A stretch of 64,000 nt of DNA, from positions 61,478-125,477 of the forward strand of contig JANYGB010000019.1 of assembly GCA_025359445.1 (NCBI GenBank). Reading direction: 5' to 3'. Position numbers and translations under genes: made by a program. Positions 54,422-61,198 of the stretch are shown piece by piece. This stretch comes from Sphingomonadaceae bacterium. Its GTDB lineage: Bacteria > Pseudomonadota > Alphaproteobacteria > Sphingomonadales > Sphingomonadaceae. Each line of letters opens with the position of its first letter. The stretch's first letter is position 1. The notes under the pieces were generated by a model. That model saw only the letters and a list, made by a program, of their open reading frames with translations. It did not search any database and had not been told where the DNA came from.

Positions 54422-55633
54422 CTAGTGCTGGGTCCCGGCCTGCGCCGGGATGACGTGTAGGTTCAATGCGGCGTGGCATGGATCAGGCGGCCATTGCGCG
54501 CTCTGAATCCTGCGCTCCTGCCAGCAAAATGAGATTGCGGCCTTCCTGCTTGGCCCGATAGAGCGCAGCGTCTGCGGCTTGCAAAGCGCGCGCGGATCGG
54601 GGTAGGCAAATACCTCAGCAACCCCGGCGGAGAAGGTGACTTGCCCGAACGGAGAATCATTGGCACGGTTGACGAGCCGCCGCTGCGCCAGTTCGCTGCG
54701 CACCTTGTCAAGCCGGTCGAGAGCTTGCTGGGGTGATTGGCCGCGCAGCAATACCACGAACTCCTCGCCGCCGTGGCGCGCGACATGGCAGCGATCGTCG
54801 GAGACCTGAGCCAGCATTTCGGCGACCAGCCGCAACACCCGGTCGCCGGCTTCGTGGCCGTGATCGTCGCTGATCCGCTTGAAGTGGTCGATATCGCAGA
54901 ACACCACGCAAAGTTGTTCGCGGGCTTCGCGCGCCGCGCTGTATTCGCTGTCGAATACGGCTTCAAAAGCGCGCCGGTTGGGCAGGCCGGTCAGGTGATC
55001 TTCCTCCGAACAGCGCCGCGCTTCGTCTAGCCGCCGCTTGAGCGCGCGGGTCTGGGCCGAACTGCGCAGCATCTGCCGCTCGACCTCGTGCGTGCGGCGC
55101 AACATCGCTTTGCCGATCTGGGCCATTTCGGTAATCACCGCGCTGGCCTTGGCGACCTGCTCAAGCTCGCTAATCTGGCCCGATAGTGCGCTGTGATATT
55201 CGCTTGCCGCGCCGTGTGCCTCGCGGGTCGATTTGCTGAATTCCTCGACGCTGGTTTCCAGCCGCTGCATCAGTTCACGCAGTTCACACGCCTCGTCCGA
55301 TACGTCGCGGCGTTCGAGAATATCGCCCAGCCATTCAAGCGTGATCATGCGGCCCGACTTGATCCGCCGGTCGAGCGCGAGCACCAGGTTTTCGTCGCTA
55401 CGGCTGAGATAGGTCCAGGCGACAGTCAGCGACGCTGTTGTCAGATCGAGACCGTGCGAATTGAGGAACCGCCCGATATCACTCAATTGCGATTGTGTCG
55501 TGTTCGCTACCGGCGGTGAAAGTTCTGCTGATGCGAGCTCAGCACCGGGGGACCGCGCGCCAAACCCCAGCCAGCCGAGCAGCCCGGAGTGTGCAGAGCG
55601 CTGCGCGGGAAGCGCGGGAGGGTCCATGTCCAT
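54422..55633 (-). CDS. Diguanylate cyclase (GGEEF) with frameshifted C-terminus
   Basis: The 403-aa ORF starts MDMDPPALPAQRSAHSGLLG. A helical N-terminal region (to about residue 190) with a coiled coil leads to the GGDEF domain 'EEDHLTGLPNRRAFEAVF' and 'RHGGEEFVVLL' (about 288-292). After about residue 350 the expected end of the domain ('AADAALYRAKQEGRNLILLA') is present in the DNA but in another frame, stopping at 54483. A single lost base near 54580-54590 explains this. The listed ORF instead ends in unrelated residues and 'VIPAQAGTQH' from a REP sequence. The last beta strand is therefore wrong; cyclase activity may be lost, unless this is a sequencing error. Confidence 0.85.
   Translation of the reverse strand: MDMDPPALPAQRSAHSGLLGWLGFGARSPGAELASAELSPPVANTTQSQLSDIGRFLNSHGLDLTTASLTVAWTYLSRSDENLVLALDRRIKSGRMITLEWLGDILERRDVSDEACELRELMQRLETSVEEFSKSTREAHGAASEYHSALSGQISELEQVAKASAVITEMAQIGKAMLRRTHEVERQMLRSSAQTRALKRRLDEARRCSEEDHLTGLPNRRAFEAVFDSEYSAAREAREQLCVVFCDIDHFKRISDDHGHEAGDRVLRLVAEMLAQVSDDRCHVARHGGEEFVVLLRGQSPQQALDRLDKVRSELAQRRLVNRANDSPFGQVTFSAGVAEVFAYPDPRALCKPQTLRSIGPSRKAAISFCWQERRIQSAQWPPDPCHAALNLHVIPAQAGTQH
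54426..54455. repeat. REP-like palindrome read into the diguanylate cyclase tail
   Basis: TCCCGGC-ctgc-GCCGGGA (54433-54450) with flanking GTCATC-type ends. Translated on the minus strand it gives 'VIPAQAGTQ', a familiar read-through of such repeats. Confidence 0.78.
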
Positions 55634-55705
55634 GCCCCGTTGAACGGCGCAGGACGTCTAGGATTAAGGCAGTGCTCTAGACCCGACAGGCCGGAAAGTC
55701 GCTGC

Positions 55706-56365
55706 TCAGCGCACCCGTGGTCCGCCGAATGGCAGCGGCGGGGGCGGCCGACGGTGACCGCGTGGCAGTTGAGCCTGATAGGCCCGGCCGCAGTGTTCAA
55801 CACAGTACGGGAAGCCCGGATTGACCTTGATCCCGCAGAAGTGGAAGTCCGCTTCGCCCGGGTGACCCATCGGCCAACGGCAGATCCGATCGTTGAGTTC
55901 GAGCAAGCCGGTCTTTTCGGCCATTTCGGGGCTCGGCTTTGCTGGAACCAGGCGGCGCGGCGGGGCGGGCGGGATCGGGGCCTGCTGGTCACCGGGGCCC
56001 TGGCGCAGGAATCCGCCGGGGCCGACCGAAACGATGCGCGGCATCGGGGTCGAGGGGATAGGGGTGGCTCCATCGCCGGTCGCAGTCACCAGCGGCGCGG
56101 CGCGCGGCGGTTCCTTGCGCGCGACGTGCGCGGGGCGCGGCGGGACATCGGCCTTGGGCGCGCGAGGGATGACCGCCGCTGGAGCCGCTGCTTCTTTCTC
56201 GTTGGCTTTGACCGGGGACGGGCGCGCCTTCAGCCCGAGCCGGTGGGCTTTGCCGATCACTGCGTTACGGCTGACGCCGGTCAATTCATCGGCGATCTGG
56301 CTGGCAGTGGAACCACCTTCCCACATCTTGGTCAGCATTTCGATCCGCTCGTCGGTCCAGCTCAT
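55706..56365 (-). CDS. gcrA: Cell-cycle regulator GcrA
   Basis: A 219-aa protein, MSWTDERIEMLTKMWEGGSTASQIADELTG. The N-terminal HTH ('VSRNAVIGKAHRLGLKAR') and the C-terminal zinc-like motif 'ICRWPMGHPGEADFHFCGIKVNPGFPYCVEHCGRAYQ' are characteristic. GcrA binds sigma-70 and methylated GANTC promoters in Alphaproteobacteria. The Pro/Ala linker is longer than in Caulobacter (173 aa). A useful marker of the class. Confidence 0.96.
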   Translation of the reverse strand: MSWTDERIEMLTKMWEGGSTASQIADELTGVSRNAVIGKAHRLGLKARPSPVKANEKEAAAPAAVIPRAPKADVPPRPAHVARKEPPRAAPLVTATGDGATPIPSTPMPRIVSVGPGGFLRQGPGDQQAPIPPAPPRRLVPAKPSPEMAEKTGLLELNDRICRWPMGHPGEADFHFCGIKVNPGFPYCVEHCGRAYQAQLPRGHRRPPPPLPFGGPRVR

Positions 56366-56468
56366 GCTTAATCTCTTTCATACCGCAGGCGCAGGCCCGC
56401 AAAATTACAATGGGCGGCGCAGCGCCGCAAACTTGCTATCCGGGCCGCGCGGCGATAGTCGCCAGATC

Positions 56469-57350
56469 ATGGCCGATCAACCTATTCCCGCACCTGCAAC
56501 CACGATGCAGCATGGCGCAGCACCACTCCCCGGTTTCCCCGAACGGGGAGTGCCCGTTTTCGGCAGGTTTAACCGCCTCGGGCTGTGGACCCTCTATATG
56601 AAGGAGGTTCGCCGTTTTTTCAAGGTTCAGACGCAGACGATCTGGGCCCCGGCGATGACCACGCTGCTTTACCTGATGATCTTCACCGTTGCGATGGGCC
56701 GAACTGGGCGCGAGGTGCTCGGCGTGCCCTTCGCCACATTTATCGCGCCGGGGCTGATCGTGATGGGGATGGTGTCAAATGCCTTTGCCAATACCAGCTT
56801 CAATTTCCTCGCCGGCAAGATCCAGGGGACCATCGTGGATTACCTGATGCCGCCCTTGTCCAACGCCGAACTGATGATCGGGCTGATCGGTGCAGCCGTG
56901 ACTCGCGCGGTGCTGGTTGGCCTCGCGATTGCGCTCGCCATGCTGCTATGGCCGGGCGTCTCGCTCTCCATTGCGCATCCGTGGGCGATCGTGTGGTTTG
57001 GGGTTGTGGGTTCGACCTTGCTGGCGGTCGTTGGCCTGATTGCCTCGCTGTGGGCTGAAAAATTCGATCAAGCGGCGATGGTCACCAATTTCGTGATAAC
57101 CCCGCTCACAATGCTGTCTGGCACGTTTTACGTGATCCACAACCTGCACCCGACCTTCCAGGCAATCAGCCGGATCAACCCGTTTTTCTACATCATCTCG
57201 GGCTTCCGCTTCGGCTTCCTCGGCCAAAGCGACATCGGCGCGACCAATGCGGCGGTGTTCAATGGCGCGCTGTATCTCGGTGTACTGACCTTGGTGATGG
57301 GCTGGGTGCTCTACGCGCTACTCAAAAGCGGCTGGAAGCTGAAGAGCTGA
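56469..57350 (+). CDS. ABC-2 type transporter permease
   Basis: A 293-aa protein starting MADQPIPAPATTMQHGAAPL. Six membrane segments follow the entry 'LWTLYMKEVRRFFKVQTQTIWAPAMTTLLYLMIF'. The ABC-2 signature region is 'VTNFVITPLTMLSGTFYVIHNLHPTFQAISRINPFFYIISGFRFGFLG'. It resembles the YadH/NodJ-like permeases. No ATPase gene is adjacent in this window, so its partner is elsewhere. The substrate is unknown. Confidence 0.9.
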   Translation: MADQPIPAPATTMQHGAAPLPGFPERGVPVFGRFNRLGLWTLYMKEVRRFFKVQTQTIWAPAMTTLLYLMIFTVAMGRTGREVLGVPFATFIAPGLIVMGMVSNAFANTSFNFLAGKIQGTIVDYLMPPLSNAELMIGLIGAAVTRAVLVGLAIALAMLLWPGVSLSIAHPWAIVWFGVVGSTLLAVVGLIASLWAEKFDQAAMVTNFVITPLTMLSGTFYVIHNLHPTFQAISRINPFFYIISGFRFGFLGQSDIGATNAAVFNGALYLGVLTLVMGWVLYALLKSGWKLKS

Positions 57351-57353
57351 AGC

Positions 57354-57734
57354 TCAGTGCGTCAGTGACGCGCGCAGCCGGTAACGGCCCTTGGCGAAGT
57401 CTTCGAACAGTTCGGACACCGAAGGGTGATCGACCGGACCTGAATCGCCGTCTTCAAGCAAGTTCTGCTGGCTGACATATGCAGTGTAGCTCGATTCTCC
57501 ATTCTCGGCGAACAGGTGGTAGAACGGTTGTTCGCGGAGTGGGCGGACTTCTGCGGGGATAGATTCGTACCATTCCTCGCTGTTGGCGAAGACCGGGTCG
57601 ACATCGAAAATCACCCCGCGGAAGTCGAACATCTTGTGGCGCACAATGTCGCCGATCCCGAACCGCGAGTGGGTGCTGCGCGGTGCATCAATCTCGCGTC
57701 CGGCGGTGGGCGAATAGTATGTGGCGCGATCCAT
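57354..57734 (-). CDS. hspQ: Heat shock protein HspQ
   Basis: A 126-aa protein, MDRATYYSPTAGREIDAPRS. The HspQ core is 'FGIGDIVRHKMFDFRGVIFDVDPVFANSEEWYESIP' and 'QPFYHLFAENGESSYTAYVSQQNLLED'. HspQ is a hemimethylated-DNA-binding-like protein and a Lon substrate or enhancer. The start was chosen by homology; the track ORF adds 97 spurious residues across the tRNA. The 3' end converges with the permease gene, 3 bases apart. Confidence 0.93.
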   Translation of the reverse strand: MDRATYYSPTAGREIDAPRSTHSRFGIGDIVRHKMFDFRGVIFDVDPVFANSEEWYESIPAEVRPLREQPFYHLFAENGESSYTAYVSQQNLLEDGDSGPVDHPSVSELFEDFAKGRYRLRASLTH

Positions 57735-57901
57735 AACCTGCAATATAGGCGCTTGGCCGCTGCGAAACAACGCCAAGCCGCGCTCGTCCCCCGAATTTGG
57801 CTCAAACCGCAACCTTGGGGGCTTGGCAAGGCTGCCGCCATCGGCTAACCGCCCGGCTCTTCGACCCCCAGACCTTCGGTTCCGGGCCGGGCATATCTCG
57901 C

Positions 57902-57989
57902 GGAGAGGTGGCAGAGTGGTCGATCGCGCCGCACTCGAAATGCGGTTTACGGAAACGTAACGTGGGTTCGAATCCCACCCTCTCCGCCA
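57902..57989 (+). tRNA. tRNA-Ser (anticodon CGA)
   Basis: The acceptor stem is GGAGAGG/CCTCTCC, the anticodon stem-loop CCGCA-CTCGAAA-TGCGG (anticodon CGA, reading TCG), with a class II variable arm (TTTACGGAAACGTAA) and T loop GGTTCGAATCC. CCA is encoded. Length 88 nt. It is the likely integration site of the element downstream. Confidence 0.97.
57964..57989 (+). other. Candidate attL core at the tRNA-Ser 3' end
   Basis: The integrase gene starts about 210 bases after the tRNA 3' end and reads away from it, the usual order when P4-type integrases use a tRNA 3' end as attB. No second copy of this sequence was seen up to 64000, so attR must lie outside the window. Exact core borders are unknown. 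Confidence 0.45.
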
Positions 57990-58135
57990 CATCCCCGTCT
58001 CCACGAGTTCACAGCCGTTCAACATCCGGCAAAAAATCGGCTGTAAAACGTGCGTTTTGTCCGCCTAGAGTTTGCCTTGCCCATCGAATTGGCGGAAATA
58101 CGTGGCGGCCCAATCGCGGCCACGACTTAGGGACA

Positions 58136-58168
58136 AATTTAGGGTTGAGCAAATTCAGACCCTAAATT
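58136..58168. repeat. Inverted repeat upstream of the integrase gene
   Basis: AATTTAGGGT (58136-58145) and ACCCTAAATT (58159-58168) are perfect inverted arms with a 13-base spacer, 30 bases before the integrase start. An extra 'TTAGGG' precedes it at 58128. It may be an integrase arm-binding site or an operator. Confidence 0.55.
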
Positions 58169-58197
58169 ATGCCGTTACCATCGGCAATTTACCGGAT

Positions 58198-59376
58198 ATG
58201 GACATGGCACGAGCACGCGACCGTTTGACCGTCAAAAGCGTGGAAGCGCTCAAATCGCCGGGACTGCATGCCGATGGGGGCGGGCTCTATTTGAACGTGA
58301 AGAAGTCCGGGGCACGCTCTTGGTGCTGCATCTTTCAATGGCAGGGCAAGCGCAGGGAGGCCGGTTTAGGGCCGCTCCATATCGTTTCGCTCCAAGACGC
58401 CCGTGACAAACGCGACCAACTCCGGCGGCTGGTCCGGGACGGGATTGACCCGCTCGCGGAAAAGACGGCCCCCAAGTCAGTTCCCACCTTCGGCGCTGTG
58501 GCCACCGCGCTCGTGGACACGCTGGAGGCCGGGTGGGTCAATCCCAAACACCGCCAGCAATGGCGCAACACCCTAGAGACTTATTGCGAGCCCTTTTGGA
58601 ATCGCCCGGTGGACGAAGTGGGCACCGCGGACATCGTGGACGTGCTCAAGCCGATTTGGATTGAGAAGCGTGAAACGGCCACCCGGCTCCGCTCGCGGAT
58701 TGAGCGCGTGCTTGATGCCGCGAAGGTCAATGGCCACCTCACCGGGGACAATCCCGCGCGCTGGCGCGGCCACCTCCAAGCCATCCTCCCCATCAACACC
58801 CGGACGAAGACCAACCACCACGCCGCGCTCCCCTATGACCAAGTGCCGGACTTCGTGAAGGGCTTGGGTCCGCGCTTGAGCACGGCCGCCCGGGCGCTGG
58901 AATTCCTCATCTACACGGCCGCGCGCACTGGCGAAGTGCTTGGCGCCGTTTGGGGTGAGGTGGACATGGCCGCCAAGACGTGGACCGTGCCCGCCAGCCG
59001 CATGAAAATGAAGCGGGAGCACGTTGTCCCGCTCACGGAGCCCGCCCTCGTGGTGTTCCGGGCCATGGCCATCGCGGGCACCAAGCCGGATGCGCCAATC
59101 TTTCCCACGCCGAAGGGCAAGCCGCTCTCCAACATGGCCATGCCGATGTTGCTCCGGCGGATGGAGTGCGATGGCGGCACCGTCCACGGTTTTAGAAGCG
59201 CCTTTCGCGATTGGGCTGGCGACAAGACCGCCTTCCCGCGCGAGGTGGCCGAAGCCGCCCTTGCGCACATTGTGGGCTCCGCCGTTGAGCAAGCCTATCG
59301 GCGCGGGTCCGCGCTGGAGAAGCGCCGCGAATTGATGGAGGCTTGGAGCGAGTTCGTGGTGGGGGAGGTAGACTAA
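58198..59376 (+). CDS. int: Tyrosine recombinase, P4-type integrase
   Basis: A 392-aa protein starting MDMARARDRLTVKSVEALKS. The N-terminal arm-binding DUF4102 domain reads 'KSPGLHADGGGLYLNVKKSGARSWC'. The catalytic domain carries Arg in 'LIYTAARTGEVLGAVWGEVD', 'HGFRSAFRDWAGD' and the tyrosine in 'AVEQAYRRGSALEKRR'. All catalytic residues seem intact. It integrates DNA at a tRNA 3' end. The track ORF extends 42 residues upstream through the inverted repeat, which is unlikely to be coding. Confidence 0.95.
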   Translation: MDMARARDRLTVKSVEALKSPGLHADGGGLYLNVKKSGARSWCCIFQWQGKRREAGLGPLHIVSLQDARDKRDQLRRLVRDGIDPLAEKTAPKSVPTFGAVATALVDTLEAGWVNPKHRQQWRNTLETYCEPFWNRPVDEVGTADIVDVLKPIWIEKRETATRLRSRIERVLDAAKVNGHLTGDNPARWRGHLQAILPINTRTKTNHHAALPYDQVPDFVKGLGPRLSTAARALEFLIYTAARTGEVLGAVWGEVDMAAKTWTVPASRMKMKREHVVPLTEPALVVFRAMAIAGTKPDAPIFPTPKGKPLSNMAMPMLLRRMECDGGTVHGFRSAFRDWAGDKTAFPREVAEAALAHIVGSAVEQAYRRGSALEKRRELMEAWSEFVVGEVD

Positions 59377-59382
59377 GCCTGC

Positions 59383-59610
59383 CTACCTACGTGCCAGCCG
59401 CCTTTGGACGAACGGGTCATTTTCGCAAAGGTTCGCTTCGTCTTGCCAGCGCGATTCAGCGTCAAGCAACGTGTGAAAGTTCCATGTCTCGGGTGTGCGG
59501 AGGGTGGCCACGTGAAACCGTTGTTCAACGATGGCCCCATTTGAACGCAAGCTGATTTCGGTCAGTGTGGCGCCATGCGCCGCCCTCAAGATTTTCTTCT
59601 CACTGCCCAT
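59383..59610 (-). CDS. Hypothetical protein on the opposite strand after int
   Basis: A 75-aa protein starting MGSEKKILRAAHGATLTEIS, with GGAG 9 bases upstream of the ATG. An earlier in-frame ATG (59643) is also possible. The sequence is mixed alpha/beta in character ('AIVEQRFHVATLRTPETWNFHTLLDAESRW') without a recognised motif. It is convergent with the integrase gene, 6 bases apart. Confidence 0.5.
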   Translation of the reverse strand: MGSEKKILRAAHGATLTEISLRSNGAIVEQRFHVATLRTPETWNFHTLLDAESRWQDEANLCENDPFVQRRLARR

Positions 59611-59789
59611 GATGCGAATCTCCATTCGGTTGAGATTGTGCATATCATCAAATCAGGCGTAAACCATGGCGGCGGCAGGCCGGTGCACCGTGGTTCACAC
59701 ATTCACCCCCGCAAGAGCGGCCGCCAGCGAACCGCGCCATTAACCGGCTGGCTGGGGCATTGGCCGGATAAGAAAAAGGGACGGGGGCC

Positions 59790-60134
59790 ATGATCGGTCG
59801 CATATTTTTCAGGTTGGCGCCGGTGGCCATGCTCGGCATCGTTACCGGCTGCGGTGCGGAGGCCCAGCCGCAAGGACTGTCCGTTGAGCAAAGGCGCCTC
59901 TTTGGAAAATGTACCGAAGCCTATGACAATCGCGCCAGCGCCCCATGGGCGGCGGACGACATAACGGCGTGGTGCTCGCGGGCGCTCCAAACCGATCTAC
60001 CGGACACCTCGCGCGAAAAGGCCATCGCCTCGGCCATGGAAAGGGTCGGCACCGTGCTTATGGGCGTTCCCTTCGATGAAGAGGGCGAGCGGCTGGCGGA
60101 GGCCGAAGTCGAGAGGGTGCGGACGGACAAATAG
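59790..60134 (+). CDS. Small predicted lipoprotein in the mobile element
   Basis: A 114-aa protein, MIGRIFFRLAPVAMLGIVTG. The lipobox-like 'GIVTGC' suggests a lipidated Cys at residue 21. The mature part has two further cysteines ('FGKCTEAYDNRA', 'ITAWCSRALQ') that could pair, and a charged C-terminal helix. No family recognised. Cell-envelope cargo of the element is a possibility. Confidence 0.62.
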   Translation: MIGRIFFRLAPVAMLGIVTGCGAEAQPQGLSVEQRRLFGKCTEAYDNRASAPWAADDITAWCSRALQTDLPDTSREKAIASAMERVGTVLMGVPFDEEGERLAEAEVERVRTDK

Positions 60135-60251
60135 CGCATTGCAGATCAGTTGCATTCAGCAATGAATATCGAAACGGCCTCCCTTGCTATCGACCAAGGT
60201 GGCACCGTCTTGTTCGCCGCAACGTCGCGGCGGTAACAAGAAAGCCGCTAC

Positions 60252-60446
60252 ATGTTGGATTTTTCCCGCAACCTCACGCGGAGCGAACTAGCAGATTCGC
60301 TTGGCGTAAGCCGCATCACACTTTGGCGCCTTGAGCGGGCCGGACAGATACCGGCTGGACTCCGCGTCAACCCCACGCGCACGGAATTCACCCCGGCCGC
60401 ACAGATGGTTATTGCGGACGTGCTGCGCCAGCCGGTGGGGGCGTGA
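60252..60446 (+). CDS. Small HTH DNA-binding protein (AlpA/excisionase-like position)
   Basis: A 64-aa protein, MLDFSRNLTRSELADSLGVS. The HTH 'SELADSLGVSRITLWRLERAGQIP' is MerR/Xis-like. In P4-type elements a protein of this size and place (AlpA) controls integrase and excision, so that role is inferred. It overlaps the next gene by 4 bases (GTGA). Confidence 0.72.
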   Translation: MLDFSRNLTRSELADSLGVSRITLWRLERAGQIPAGLRVNPTRTEFTPAAQMVIADVLRQPVGA

Positions 60447-61138
60447 CGATGGGCATCCTCCCCACCCCGGTTGAAAAGGCCACCCGCCGTCTCGCGGACA
60501 TCCGCAATGAATTGAGCGCGGCTCGCGCTCGCCTTAAGCCGGACCTCGATTTTGACGAGGGCTTTGCCACCCGGGAGCAAATCGCGGTCCTTGAGCGCAA
60601 AGAAGCGGCCGCGGTGGACGCTCTGGCCTACGCCGAAGAGTTGCAAACGAAAGCCGCAGCCGCAGCCGCCAAGGCAGATGCGGTCGCGGAACTGGAGCGC
60701 TACAACCGTGAAGCCAAGCGCGAGGTTCCTTCCCGCCTCAACAAGATCGCTAAGTTGCAAGAGGCGCTGGCGCCGGAACTTGATTGGCTTCGCGCCCATG
60801 TTGACCGCGCCACCGAAATGAACGCCTTGGCGCAGCGCTTTGGGCTCCCACGTGTCGTTGACGGTGAAACCCTGCATCGGAGGACCAAGGACCGGACAAT
60901 TCCGGCGGAGTTCGATATGCAAGATCGGTGGGTTGATGGGGCGGGTCGCACCCCGGCGGTCTTTACCAAAAACCCAGCCGGTGAACTCGTGCCTTGCGAG
61001 GGTGGCTTCTCCAAGGTGCGCGAGCGGGTCCAAATCAGCGAAGAGCGTTTCGTGCCCGGGGCCATCCCCGGCGGGCGGCTTTGCGCCAGCATCCGGCTCA
61101 TGTTGCTCAACGGCCAGCTGCTCTTTCCAACGCGCTGA
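60443..61138 (+). CDS. Coiled-coil protein of unknown function in the mobile element
   Basis: A 231-aa protein starting at a GTG overlapping the HTH gene (ATG at 60449 also possible). Residues about 10-125 form a long helical or coiled-coil region ('LERKEAAAVDALAYAEELQTK'). The C-terminal part has 'RTKDRTIPAEFDMQDRWV' and ends in 'RLMLLNGQLLFPTR'. I do not recognise the family. Its place before the replication ATPase suggests a replication or packaging accessory, but this is inference. Confidence 0.7.
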   Translation: MTMGILPTPVEKATRRLADIRNELSAARARLKPDLDFDEGFATREQIAVLERKEAAAVDALAYAEELQTKAAAAAAKADAVAELERYNREAKREVPSRLNKIAKLQEALAPELDWLRAHVDRATEMNALAQRFGLPRVVDGETLHRRTKDRTIPAEFDMQDRWVDGAGRTPAVFTKNPAGELVPCEGGFSKVRERVQISEERFVPGAIPGGRLCASIRLMLLNGQLLFPTR

Positions 61139-61150
61139 TTGAAACGAAGA

Positions 61151-61178
61151 CGCCCGCCGGGGACGAATCCGGCGGGCG
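61151..61178. promoter_or_regulatory. GC-rich hairpin between coiled-coil gene and ATPase gene
   Basis: CGCCCGCCGG-ggacgaat-CCGGCGGGCG is a perfect 10-base stem 12 bases after the coiled-coil gene stop and 20 bases before the ATPase ATG. It lacks a T-run, so attenuation, mRNA protection or partial termination are all possible. Confidence 0.5.
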
Positions 61179-61198
61179 CAATTCGAAGGTTTGACGAA

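Noticed and set aside
54463-54966. 167-aa minus ORF over the diguanylate cyclase
   Set aside because: Out-of-frame reading of the GGDEF domain; the canonical end is in the third frame, ending at 54483.
58072-58197. 42-residue N-terminal extension of the integrase
   Set aside because: It would translate the inverted repeat and attachment-side DNA; the DUF4102 arm domain begins right after MDMARARDRL.
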